This document shows, piece by piece, positions 37,074 to 49,700 of a DNA stretch of 64,000 bases. Below the pieces are notes generated by a model that worked only from the letters and a program-made list of their open reading frames with translations, was not told where the DNA came from and did not search any database. The position numbers and the translations under genes are program-made. Position 1 is the first letter of the stretch, and every line of letters begins with the position of its first letter. The DNA comes from Scatophagus argus (taxonomy: Eukaryota > Chordata > Actinopteri > Scatophagidae). The DNA is taken from assembly GCF_020382885.2 (NCBI RefSeq), contig NC_058498.1, positions 24,457,001-24,521,000 of the forward strand, given 5' to 3'.

Positions 37074-37425
37074 AACTCCACGAAGCAGCACCTCCTCCCC
37101 GGAAGAATGCTGTCATCTGCTTCCAGCAGCACCAAGGTCCTCACTGACTCATCAGGACTTTAATCAGATTGTTGTCAGAGTTACAGTTTGGGATGCCCAC
37201 TAGATGATAGTGTTCCTCTCTGTGTTTAAACAGAAACCGTCTCCCTCCATTCTGGGATGAGCCCTTCAGTAAATAGGACACAACCATATGAGCATTCTTT
37301 CAAAATTTGTAAAATTACCTATCAGATGTCTCTTTATTCCCTTCCATTCATCTAACTACTTGCCAAGAAGAGCATTGTACAGTTTTTGCTTTTTGGGAAG
37401 TAATAAATGTTTTTGTATCTTTTCC
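37074..37425 (+). other. rfc4: rfc4 3' UTR with AATAAA signal
   Basis: About 350 nt follow the stop. A canonical AATAAA lies at 37402-37407, so cleavage is expected some 10-25 nt later. The exact cleavage site is inferred. Confidence 0.75.
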
Positions 37426-38338
37426 ATATTTGTTTCCTTCAAATTATTGCTTATGTTTAGGAAATTGCCTCATTTTTTGACTATCAGAACCTGAGAGAAA
37501 TTAGTCTGTGTGGCAATGTTTATAACAGGTTGACTTGTATGGTGTTCACAAATGCAGTCTCCAATCCACGTAAACAAATATTTGTACTCACCGTCCATAT
37601 TAAATGGCAGGGGACGGATGAACTGACTCAAGGAGACTCACTCTCACAGCCCTCCAGGTGCCTCTGCCTTTTTAATGTAAAAAATAATTAGTGTCTAAGT
37701 GTGAAATAAAAGTAAAAGGTACAATATTTACCTTTATCATGCAATGGAGTAGAATTATGAAGTACCACAAAATGGAAATAGCCAAATAAAATACAGTATG
37801 TCAGCACTGGAAAAACATGACCACTGCTGTGTACCCACAAATAGCTAAAAAAACAGAAATCAGAAATACATCACTGGTTGTCCATACTGTTGCATTTTGG
37901 GAAATCTTTAGGCAGGGCAACTTGGTTGTCTGTATTAACAGACATAATAATGGCCTGAGTCAAGATGTTTTGTAAACACAATAGTTGAACTTCAGGCTGT
38001 CAAAAAAGCTTTTCTTGACACCGTATACAGTTCTGCCCCTGTGACTATGCTGGATATTTTCCAACAAAAATTACAACTTTATATCTCTCTCAGTTTTAAG
38101 CAGTACGTATTTCATCCCCAACCCGTGTAGGGAAGCTCATATGTGGGTACGGGCTTGTTTTCAATGATTTTTGTTTTTGGTTTGCTGCATCCTTCCTTTT
38201 GAATTTGGAAGTACTGTTCGTGAATAGGTACTTTAAGGTCTGATTTCTTTGATACATTGTTCAGAAGATATTTAAGGAGGTGACACTATGTTTTTCACAA
38301 CAATGTTCAAGGTACAAGCAGAGGCGATCGTTTGCTAT
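37426..38338. other. Intergenic sequence downstream of rfc4
   Basis: AT-rich with no gene or recognised repeat, up to the Tc1-like transposon. Confidence 0.6.
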
Positions 38339-38340
38339 TA

Positions 38341-39420
38341 CAGTTTTTCACAGCTGTTAAAACACAATTTTTGAATCCTCATGTCCTTCTCTCAGAACTC
38401 TAAACATAAAACTCAAAATACATTCACAAAACCTGTGATTCTTTTTGCAAAATCATACCATCACCTCAAAATAGTTTTACATGTGCTCAAAACTGAACAA
38501 TGTTGTCAGAGCTTGCACAAATCAGACTAAATAGAAAAACCGCTGATCAGTCATTAAACACTACACCAAAAAAATGAAAACACAGTGGTCAAGGCATGTT
38601 GCTTATGGAGAAATGTTTATTGGTCACAATAAAGTATAGCACATGCATTTTCTATCTCCAAAAGTAAAGACAACAAAGATTTCACAACTCAGTGGATTTA
38701 GCATTTACTCTGCATTCAAACATAAACTGTAGTATAATAGGTACTGTGGGGAAAAAATCATGCTGAATCAGCCTTCATGTGGCACTCTAAACTTGTTTCA
38801 TTAGCATCCTGTTATGATGGAGGATATGGTCAGTGGTGGAAAGGCTCACACTATTGATTCCCTCGAAGTCAGTATGGTTCTCAGTAATTTGTTGCTGTAT
38901 TTCCTGTAGTGTAATGGTACTATGGCATGGTCTATGACAGTAGCCTGAATTTCATCAGAAATTGGCACTCTTCCTCTCCCCCCTCTTCCTCTTCCTCCTT
39001 CTTGTCCTCCGTCTCTACCTCCTCTTACACGCACTCGTCTTCTGTGTCTCTGATCCACTGCTGTCATGAGCTTGCAAGGACCATCCTGCTTGCACTCTGA
39101 ACTGGCTTATATTGGTTGTCATGACATGATGAGAAATAAGTGTGATCAATTTTGAATTGTTGCGTTCAATGAATAATGTGTTTTATTTGTGTTCAAATTT
39201 TGCCACTTGTTGTTACTGTTATGCATCACAAGTGCATTACAGTGACAAATGTGTTTAGAGTTTTGCAAAAGGAAGGACTGAGATCTGCAAATAGTGTTTT
39301 ACTAGGTGAAGATAGTTTATGGTTTTGTCAACATGATGCTCAGCTCAGCAAATGAGTATAGACAACTCAGCAATTGATTCACACAACAGAAATGAGTGTT
39401 TTAGCAATTCAGAAAAACTG
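38341..39420 (-). mobile_element. Tc1/mariner-type DNA transposon, 1,080 bp, with TIRs and TA duplications
   Basis: The left end starts CAGTTTTTC and continues to TTAAAACAC. The right end, read inward, starts CAGTTTTTC and reaches CTAAAACAC, giving imperfect terminal inverted repeats of about 25 bp. TA dinucleotides flank both ends (38339-38340, 39421-39422). An Arg/Gly-rich frame followed by ISDEIQATVIDHAI (minus, about 38.85-39.07 kb) resembles the N-terminus of IS630/Tc1-type fish transposases. The rest of the transposase is missing, so this is an internally deleted, non-autonomous copy. Confidence 0.85.
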
Positions 39421-39484
39421 TAAGAAATCATACTGGCCTGTGGTTTCCTGTACAAATAGTGATTTGCACATGTGATGAAGACCA

Positions 39485-39499
39485 TGCCCCCTCTAGTGG
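39485..39499 (-). promoter_or_regulatory. CTCF-like motif between rfc4 and b4galt6
   Basis: The minus strand reads CCACTAGAGGGGGCA, a close match to the CTCF core. It lies just outside the right end of the Tc1-like transposon, between the two genes. Binding is inferred. Confidence 0.4.
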
Positions 39500-39713
39500 T
39501 GCATTCTGTGACTCACCTTTTCACATACCTGCGTAACCTTGGATCCACTCCTGTCTGCTCGCTTAATAAAGTTGGAGGCAACATAAGGATATCTGAATAT
39601 CTTCTTGTAAAGACAAAGACATTACTGCTGTAGATGCTGGGAAGAAGGCTCGAGCTTGGTCGGTGATGAACTTAAAAATTCTTCCTCCACCCCTTTGACT
39701 CCATAGCCATATA

Positions 39714-42060
39714 CAAGACAAGACAAGACAACTGTATTTATATATAGCTCATTTTTACAAACACTTTATCTCAAAGGGCTTTACATAACATAGCAACATC
39801 CCCTGCCCTTCGACCCTCACATCAACGGAAATATCGGAAAAACTCCCAGAAAAACCTTTAACAGGAAAAAATGAGAGAAACCTCAGGGTGAGCAACAGAG
39901 GAGGGATCCCTCACCCAGGATGGGCAGATATGCAATGGATGTTGTACAGGCAGGAAAGCAGTTAACAATATGAGATATGGGATAGATGGGAAATGTTCAG
40001 TCAGGGGAAAGCTGATGGAGGCAGCTCCTGGTGGACAGGCTGGGCCATGAACAGAGAAAGCAGGAACAGCAGAGGGAAGGACGTGATGCAGGTGGAGGTT
40101 GGTGACGATGGATGGAGCTCTGGAGAAATCTGTGAAGACACAGAGAGAGTCCGAGACAATAAGGCCAGGCTACACAGTGTAACAGATAAAGACGGAACAG
40201 CAAATGTGCAGAAGGAGAGGAAATGTAATGTTGGACTTAATGAGAAAATGTTTTGGACTTAAAAGTTTAGAGAGTGTCTGCCTCTCTGACCCACGCATGG
40301 AGAGAGTTGGTTCCATAGTAGTGAAGCACAGTAGCTGAAAGCTCTACCTCCCGGTCTGTTTTTAGAGATACTGGGAACCACTAGCAGACCTGCATTCTGG
40401 GAGCGAAGTGTTCTACAGGGGCAATAAGGAACAATGAGGTCCTTGAGATAGGACGGAGCTTTGTTATTGAGAGCCTTATAAGTCAATCGAAGGATTTTGA
40501 AGTTTATCCTATATCCTACAGGAGGCCAATGGAGTGAGGCTAAAACAGGTGAGATATGCACTCTCAATATAACTCCTGTCAATACCCTCACTGCAGCATT
40601 CTGGAAAAACTGGAGACTCTTCAGAGAGTTTTTAAAACATCCTGACAAAAGAGAATTAGAGTAGTCCAGCCTGGAAGTGATGAATGCATGGATGCATTCT
40701 CAGCATCACTCTGAGAAAGGATGTTCCTTATTGTAACTATGCTACAGAGGTGAAAGAAGGCAGTCCTAATGATATGTTTTATATGGGAATTGGAGGACAG
40801 GTCCTGGTCGAAAATGATTCCAAGATTCTTCACCACTGTAATAGAGTTAAAGGTGATGCCACCCAGAGTGGTGGCCCAGCTAGAAAATACAATACAATAA
40901 ATACAAATACAATAACTTCTGTTTCTTCTGAATTAAGTAATAAGAAGTTGGAGGGCATCCAGGACTTAAGGTCTTTCAGAAAGTTTTCCAAATTGGTAAG
41001 GTGGCTTTTGTCATCTGGTTTTATCGATAAGTATAGCTGTGTATCATCAGCATAACAATGAAAATTGATGGAGTACTTCCAGATAATATCCCCTAATGGA
41101 AGCATGTAGAGAGTGAATAGTATATAATACTGGTACTGATACTAATACTGAACCCTTCGGTACACCATAAGTAACTTTACTATTGTAGTATCTGGATGTC
41201 CTTCGGGGATCTGAAGATATGTATGGCATGGTTAATGTTTTCCTGGGGCCCCTCAGTAAATATTTCTCAAGTCCTGATTAGAGGGTCCCAAGTTCAAGGG
41301 TGTATGGCATATAGGAAGAGGGTCTTTTCTCTCCCTTTTTCTGTTGCAACATAGAACTGAGGTCATTTGATGATTGACAGACTTCTTATTTCATAACCAG
41401 CACCCAATCTATATGAGCAACTGATCAGAGATGTTTCAGCAGTTTGATTTTCATTTGGCCTGGATCCACTCACATGCATGCAATTGATGCTGGGTTGCTT
41501 TGTAATAAACTTCTTAACAAGCAAGACGGTGTCAGCGGAGATCTCCTTCAACATCTTCATATCATCGCTATGGAATTTACAACACTATACTTGGAGCAGT
41601 TATGATTAATGTGAACAAAGTGATACCTGTCAGATAAATATGACTCGAACCATTGAAGGGCGGATCCTTTACTCCTGATGAAACGTTTATCAGTACTGTT
41701 TCAGTTCTATGGTGTTCTCTAAATCCAGATTGGAAAACTTCAAAAAGGTCATTAGAGTAGACATGTCGATGTAGCTGCTCTAGGACAACCTTCTCAAGGA
41801 TCTTGGAGATGTATGGAAGGTTGGATATAGGTCTGTAATTAACTAATACATCTAGGTCAAGGGAAGGTTTCTTTAATATTGGTTTGATGACAGCCACCTT
41901 AAAGGCCTGTGGTACATAACCTGTGACTAAAGAGAGATTGATCTGGTTCAGTATAGGAATGTTAACTAAGGGAAAGTCATCCTTAAGTAGTCTAGTTGGA
42001 ATTGAGTCAAGTAGACAAGTGGATGACTTGGATGAGGTAATGACTGAAGTTAACTATATA
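39714..42060 (-). mobile_element. Broken CR1/L2-like LINE (reverse transcriptase and 3' UTR)
   Basis: The minus strand carries, in order: an RT N-terminal part with VNYRPISNLPYISKILEKVV and FQSGFREHH (41577-41897), VPKGSVL (about 41.16 kb), the catalytic YADDTQLYLS (about 41.02-41.06 kb), NLGIIFDQDLSSNSHIK, then SPVLASLHWPPV and SYLKDLIVPY with GGRAFSY. Reading needs at least four frame changes. The 3' UTR runs to the CAAGACAAGACAA tail near 39,714. No endonuclease domain is seen, so the copy is 5'-truncated. Confidence 0.88.
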
Positions 42061-42929
42061 TATACAACATGACATCTTTTTTGCATCTGTCAATAAAAGT
42101 TCCCAACACCAAATACTTAGTAAATTTTTCTTTTCGTTTATTTTTGTTGTCATAATACAAAATAATATTATTATTTGCAGAGTACAGCAATAAAACAGTC
42201 TCTGGTTTATGGTTTAAGTATAGTACTGTCTGTGTCCAGAGACAGTATATTGGTCGGAGCTTGTGAGACTGACAATTAAGATCAACAAAAAAGTACCTTA
42301 AATTTACATTAATGCTAATTGCTCGCAGAAGGCAAGTGCTGGTTTCAAAAAGAAGTCAGATTGCATAAACTTATGAGAAAATGAGCCTACTTGTCACTTG
42401 ATTTATTACCTCAGTAAACAGTTTCCTAACAAGTTTATGGTCTGAGTTTCTACTTCCAATTCTTTTTCAATTCAGTCTATTATTCATTTTGCAAACTATA
42501 TTCCTATATGGAGCACATGATTATAGTAGAGTATAGGGTCCATATCTGGGTCCACTATTCAGCTGTTGTTATGTAGCCATGCTTCATGTACCACTTAACA
42601 ACTTTTATGGGAATGATTGGGCCCCTGCCTCAGTTCTGTATCTAATACTCTTTGAACATCCATGATAACCATAGCTTGTGGAGGCACTGACGGAAGCTGT
42701 CTGATACACACCTTCCATATCAGCTGACTTGTATGTCAAGCAAGCTGCGAGTGTCATAGTTGTTATCATGGACTGCGACCCTGCCAAAGAGAAGTTCTCA
42801 CACCAACCACCAAATTCTTTTCATTTTTATACGTTGTTGATGTTTTAATTCAGTTTGGCTTCTCTAATTTTAGCTACAAATTTATGGTTTGAAGTAAACA
42901 TCTGCTGTTCTGACTTTTCCGTAATAATT
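42061..42929. other. Intergenic sequence between the LINE and the b4galt6 promoter
   Basis: AT-rich, with no gene recognised. Confidence 0.6.
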
Positions 42930-43681
42930 TTTAAAAAGACGCCACAGGAAGACACGCTGCCGCACCTCTCACACGGGTTTCCATGGCGACGCGGAAGGAG
43001 GGGTTGCCCTACACCCACCGGAAACGGTCGCTGCAGTGCCAGCAGAAAATGTAAAGGAGGCAGACTCGATATCGCTTTCACTGAGTTTCTTTCTCACATA
43101 TCACCGTGCACTCATGCGTGTTGAATACAACAATCGTGCGGAAACAGTGCGGAGACACCCGATGGCATGACCGGACTCTTGTGTGCGCGGTTTGATGAAG
43201 TAGTGCACCGACTGTTTTGGAAACATCTCACCGGCCGGGAGTAGACCGTGTGGGTGAAGGCAGAGCGGCCCTGCCCCCTTCAATGACCAACCATCAGTGC
43301 TAGCGATAAAAGCATCGCTGGCGACACCGCAGCCATGGAAGGCTACCATGAGTATTCTTAGGAAGTATTATTGCTGAACTCTTGGCCCGTATTATAACGG
43401 ATTCAGTATGCCCGACCGGTGGTCCTCCATGAGGCTCTCTGTTGCCTGATATTAACGTTTCAGGCCTGCTTTTTCCATCTGGAAATTTCTTGGCAGGGGA
43501 AAGCAGGCCAGCTAGCACCGCTAGCGCTAGCCTTTTCCGCGCCGCATCTCCGGGCTGCTACGGTGCAGGTTTTCCATGACCACACCACTGACATTGTTGT
43601 CTATCAATCTGAGGACTTTTTAACTCCAAAAAATATTTTATGGGATTCATATCGGCGAAGGAGAAGCGGGCCTAAGCCAAA
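42930..43681 (+). promoter_or_regulatory. b4galt6: b4galt6 GC-rich promoter/5' leader with short upstream ORFs
   Basis: This block is visibly richer in CpG than its AT-rich left flank and precedes the start codon. ATG-initiated ORFs upstream of the main start are 43335-43361 (8 aa, GCCATGG context), 43408-43449 (13 aa), 43576-43623 (15 aa) and 43640-43675 (11 aa). All stop before the main ATG at 43682. They can act only if transcription starts upstream of them, which is not visible here. Confidence 0.5.
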
Positions 43682-43796
43682 ATGGTGAACTGGAGGCGGC
43701 TGCTGCGAATGTCCAACCGATCATTTCTGGCCTTCATATTCTTCTTCTCCATGTCCACCACTTGTCTCTACTTCATTTATGTGGCCCCTGGAATAG
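43682..43796 (+). CDS. b4galt6: b4galt6 exon 1: cytosolic tail and membrane anchor (residues 1-38)
   Basis: Encodes MVNWRRLLRMSNRSFLAFIF and the rest of the signal anchor through YVAPGI. The arginines before the hydrophobic run fit a type II orientation. Donor GTTAGT at 43797. The exon lies at the 3' edge of a GC-rich 5' region. Confidence 0.95.
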
Positions 43797-46700
43797 GTTA
43801 GTCAACAAAGGTTAACACTAAAGTCTTTACAAGGCAACAGTTAATGTGATTATGGCTGGATTATCTTCTGTAGCCCAACGAGCTCTAGCTGCTGTCACAA
43901 GCTTATGCTAACGTTTAAACAGTTAGCTAACGTGCTAAGTAGCCTACAGCTAAAAGGTCCACCCAGTCATTATGTTCAGTTAGCCTTCATTCTCTTGCAA
44001 AGTGCATCTCGTAGTTATGAGTGGATTGAAATATTAACCAAATACTGCCCATTTGTGTTGTGTTTATAGATGATACGCGCTTTAGCTGCGCTGTAACGCA
44101 AACATGTGAATGAATGAACTATGGAGCATCATTGCTAATGTTATTACAGGGTTTCCTCACTGTGGATACACACAGCGGGTAGAGCCAGTCCATGCCTTGG
44201 ATTTAAAGATGGACACCTCTAAATGTGTCCAGTTTATTTGAATTTCTGGTTGAAGTTGTCAGTTTGTAACATTATTTTGTGTAATGTTTTGTCTTGCTGG
44301 AGAAAAGGTGATCAAAACAATATCATGACCGCTATGGGTAGCTGAAATCTGGTACAAACAGTCTTAATGCGTAGTGATTTCTGTAATTTACACTAACTGT
44401 ATGAACTTAAACTCCATTATATTATATGTTGACTGTATTTCATTCTTAATACGTAATATGATACAGCCGTGATCTTTTAGCAGTCAGGTCAGTTGTGTCT
44501 CCTGTCATGTCAGCTGCAGCTTGAGACAAAACCTACTGTGGTTGTGGAGGTTTATATCCTCTTTGACATGAATGCAGATGCTAGAATGATATTTGGTGAA
44601 GTTAGTATATCGTTGTATGTATTGCTTTCGCTGATTTAATGTTGTGCTTTTTCATTTCTGTGATGATCCATGCTGGAGGGAAGTGGTTGTGTGCAGGCAG
44701 GGGATGTATACTCATAGTGCAAGCCTTTATCGGCAATCAGCGGTAGTCATGCTTGGGAGGACTTGGGGGACAGTTCTGGTAAATTTCGCTCAAGATGCAT
44801 GATAGCCTAGCATGATTCAAAAGAGAGAATGTCAAAGAAGGGATTATGTTGTGAACCCCGACTGTATCAATATTAGTCATTTTCTCATAAGGTAGTCATA
44901 TGTTTAGTCATATGTTCTGGAGCCTTGTGTAGCCGCAACCCCTTACAAAGACTATTTGTATTGATTTTTGTCACTCATCTGTACATTAAACACACTTTGA
45001 AATTGCAGTCAGTCTAGTGATGGCGTATGTAATATGTGCCAGTTACACCAGCGAAGAGGTGAGAGTTCCTGCCGAAGCTGTGTGTTAAACAGCGGCTCGA
45101 TGGCTGCAGCTCTCTTTTCTTAGCTCGCTGCAGGGCTCATAATGTGTTGTAACCTGATGTATGTTACAAACATTTTCTGTACAGCAAGCTCCTGTACAGG
45201 CTCTGTTCTGTGCAGCAACATCCAACTGAGAATTTAATCTTAAGACATGAGTGTTTCATGCTTTGCTTGTTCTGCCTTCCCTCTGACAAATTTAACTTTT
45301 CAAGCACTTGTAAGGTTGGCGGCTGGAGAACATATTGATAAATGCGGCAGCAGGTGTCATCTGCAGTTCAGCCTGCTTTAACCTGTTTGTCATCTTAACC
45401 CTATGACCTGCACTCCAACCAAGGCTGCCTGACTACGTTTTCATTAGTCTCTCATCATCCCCAGACAATCTGATGTTTACGCATTCATATGCATGCTGAA
45501 ACTGGTAAAGACATTATTTACACCCTTTTTTTAAAAGGAGAAATCTTCACTGTAACCTCTAAGCTAAAGAAATTAGCGCGAATCTCGCCTGACATGCTTT
45601 CGCAAGCTCAAATGCACCTACGTTTGCGGTGAGGCCTGTGTTGTACACTACAGAGAGAGCTGAAATTGTTCTACAGGGGGCTGCACCTATGCTCATAGAA
45701 TATTGGGTTATGATAGTAACTAATAATAGATAGATACTCTGTACATTCAAGATATATAGAGGCATTTCATCCACTTTTGGTTTGGTTGTTTTTGTGTGTT
45801 TGTTGTTGTTTTAAAAGCAAGGATCCAGCTTCTGTTGTTTCAGAGGATTCTGCAACACTTCCTGCTTCAGAAATGTTTTGTAGACTAAAATGTTTTGCCT
45901 GACTTCCCTTCAGCACGGGGTGTGTCGATAGTGATAATAAGTTTTACTTTTGGGTGAACTGTCCCTTTACCTCCCACTATTTCACCATGCAATTTGTATA
46001 AAAGTTATACTCCCTTTAACTTCTATGGCTGTATCAAACCATTGTAAGCTAATGTTACTAATGAAGGAACAGGGCTATTGTATCTATTAAAATGTCATTA
46101 CATTATGTTTATCACATATTTAAAACAGATGTGCTTGTATTTGTATTTTATTCAACGGTTCTTCAGAAAATCGTGCAAACATTGTGTCATCGTGTTCATG
46201 AAGCAGTAGGACAAAGAGCTCCCAGCAGTAACTGACACTCAGGCAGATGTCCTTAATCGATCAAAGCTCTGTTGTCTGCTTTATTTTGGCTTTGTGCTTT
46301 AGTTTCTCGTACACATGCTTTTGTTCCACAGTGGCTCATACGAGCCATTTGGAGATGAAGAGAACACATTCACTTCAGAGGTTTTGTGTTCATCTGAATG
46401 AATTTCGGTATGTTAGCAAAATAAAATAGAATGAATCATAATGTAAAGTTAATCTATTTACTAATGTACTAAGAGCTTTAAGTGTTTTAATGTTTGTTTG
46501 TTTTTTTAGAATTTATTGGTAACTTTTCTTCCTCAGGAACACCTGACTGTGTTATGATTTTTGTCGTCCATCTTTATGAATGTCACATCCACTTGGTCAT
46601 CTTCCAGTTTTCATTTTACTTTTAACCAAAGATTGTTTGCATTAAATCATGACCCATTACAAGCTTTGCCAATAGTATGAAATGTTGTCTTCAGTTGGTG

Positions 46701-49700
46701 TCGTCGGCTCTCTCACATGTCCACTTTTTAACCTTAACACATGAATGAGAGCGATTGTTTGGCTCTGGACCAAAGTTCATTTTCTCCTGATTTGTCAGTT
46801 TGAAAAACAGTTTTTGACTCAGAATGTTTGGAAGATATGTTGCTTGTGAAAAACAGGTCCAATATTTACTTTGGTGATTGTGGGCCCAAGGAATCGGTCA
46901 TTATCAATATTCACAGGAGCGGAGGTGTAGTGGTGAAACCCACGCAACGCAGGCAAATGACTCTTGAGCGCGCTTGTCTCATTTTGCTGTCTCTGTTTTG
47001 GGTAACTGTTTTATGAATGAACTTTGACTCCCCAAAGCGTTTTGCAGCAGTTGGATGGCAATGCTCATGATCTGATCTCAGAAACGTGCATCTACTCATG
47101 AGGAGGTGGCATTCATGCAGGTGAAATAAGTTGTTCCTGACAAGTTTGTGCAGTGCCCAAAGAAATACAAGAATACAAGAGAAGAGATACAAAGTTAATG
47201 AGTTCATTTTACCTTTTTGTTCTTGGTTTGTGTAGTTTGAATTACTGGTTAACTTGCAAGTGTTTACCATTTAGCCTTTCTAATGAGAAAAGAAGCTAGT
47301 TAGAGGGATGTTCCTGGCTTCAAGAGATATAGTGTTGTGCAGAAGAGGAACACGTATATCTTTTAGCAACATGGAAAAGGAGCTTTCACCCAGCTCATCT
47401 TTCTTTTAGGCCAGCTGCACGGATGAAACCATCAACATCCAGCATAATACAGCATCTGAGCAAACAGGAATTAAATGAACATGTCATCTTGACGAGAAAG
47501 TACGTTTTTGCGGATTCGTTGACATCAGCGAGAAGCCCACAGAAGATTAGATTAGATGATTAGTTAAAGCTTCAGTCGTAAATGTAAAAGTCGTTATGTA
47601 AAAGTATGTCAAATAAGTCTAAAGAAATATCACACTAAATGAACATACTGTATATCAGAAACCAGTTTTTTAATAGTGAAAGGTTAGAATTTTTAAGTGA
47701 GTGCAGTTCTTAATCTCACTAAATAAGGCTGTAGCAAACTGAGGAACAGGTTCTGTTGGTTCACAGTGATGTTTTATGTTTGTCACAGGACATTTGACTC
47801 ATTACCAACTAAAGGGGATATTTTGTGGTTGTTGTATAGACTGTTCCTCATCCACTTCTCTGTGTGTTTCTGCCGCAGTTGTGATAGATCATTTAAAAAT
47901 TCTTAAAAAGAATCGCATATACCGTAGGCACCGAAACGATAACAACTTCATGTTATGTTGTGTTTTACAATAAGTGAGAGCGTGTAATAGCTGTTGCTAC
48001 ATGGAGCAAATGTAATTGGATATGTGTAATGCAATAAGTCATGCAAATTAAAGCCTGTTTTTCCCCTTTCCTTCTGTCAGCCAACACATACTTCTTCATG
48101 GTGCAGGCTCAGGGCATCATGCTGAGGGACAATGTGAGGACCATTGGCCAGATGATTCGATTGTACACTAACAAGAACAGTACACTCAACGGGACGGGTA
48201 AGTGATGCATGCGTACACTTTAAAGGCACATACGATATGAAGATTAAAGGAGACTGTCGGTTACTGTACGTGGATATTTAGATCGTAGTGTTTGTAGCCA
48301 CTTGAGTGAAATCTGTTGGCTCAGCTAAAGGAGTTGTGATAAGATACTGTTCCAGACAGAATGATTACAAACAGGAACAGCCATAGTGAGATGTTTGATG
48401 AGGAGCTGCAGCACATTTAAGACAAACCTTCAAGTAACAAGCCCTGTTGTGATGGAGATACAAATCCTTGCCACGCAGGACTGACACACTCAGGCAAACG
48501 GTCACACCAAGCCAGCACATAATGTATGGAAAAGCCCCATATCTACTGTTTGGAGAGCCTGGCCCGCGCTACCTGCGTGTACCAATAAGCATTGTACATG
48601 AGATTAACAGACCACAAAGCTGTTTGAAGTGTTAGCTTAACTTAGCTTAGTGAGGCTTCAGCATAGGCTGTGGAAAGTGACCAAACAGAGGATGTGGAAA
48701 AATGGAAGACGGAAATTCACCCCAACACTGAAACTGGTCAACACTGTAAACTAGTGGCTTACATGTACTTTACTTCTGCTGCTCTCAGGTGTATGTTCAC
48801 AGTCACACTCGGCACACTGATCACAGTTGACTGCTGTATTTTTTATGACAAGGGCGGGTGGTGTAGGGTTTAATTATTATTATTTTTTATTATTATTATT
48901 GGGGTGTAGTACAATAAGTACAATCAGCTGAAACAATTATGTAATAAAGTACAAATATCTCAAATGTGTGAAAGTACAGCCTGGCATTTTGGTATCGACA
49001 TTATAGTATGTGATGGTGAAAGAACAGCGCTCACATCCAGTAGAAAAGGCTTAGTTTGTGCTGGTGCAGTAGTGATGTCAGCAGGCATTCCGTTGCGTAG
49101 CTAATCATTTGAAGGTTAATATGGGTAATATGGTTTATGGTTTGAGGTATTCTGCCGTTTTGTCTGATGGTGGTTGTTTTTGCTGTAGACTATCCTGATG
49201 GCAGTAACTCCAGTGAGTACCTGGTCCAGCCAACCACGTACCTCCCTGAGAACTTCACCTATGCCCAGAACCTCCCCTGCCCAGAACGATTACCTTCTAT
49301 GAGTGAGTAGATTGCTTCTCAACACGAGCTGACACTATGTAACATGAATTCTGTGAGTAACTTTGCTGATTTTGAGTTTGTGTGCTCTCTGTAGACACAG
49401 TCTGTACTCAGCCGACGATTGTTTCTGAGGAAAGAAGCGTCACTCTGTAACGCCACGGCACATACAGTGGACAGAGTGTTACATTTTCTTTTGTAAAACT
49501 GTCAGTTTAAAGAGTCAGCTTCATAGTTCCAAAAATACAAAGCCAAATTGCTTTTATTGCCTTAACAAGCACAGCATCTACACACTTAAAGTAGTTCAGG
49601 GATGAGGGTGAATGTCTCAGGTCTCAGAGTTTTAAGACAACAAATCTTACAGGTTATGAAAAATTCACCTTGTGTATCACTAGATTTTTAGTTTGTTATT

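Noticed and set aside
38846..39067. Arg/Gly-rich 73-codon ORF as an independent RNA-binding protein
   Set aside because: It lies inside the Tc1-like transposon and matches the N-terminal style of its transposase.
43419..43688. 89-codon frame overlapping the b4galt6 start
   Set aside because: It opens with GTG, not ATG; most likely a chance frame in the GC-rich leader.
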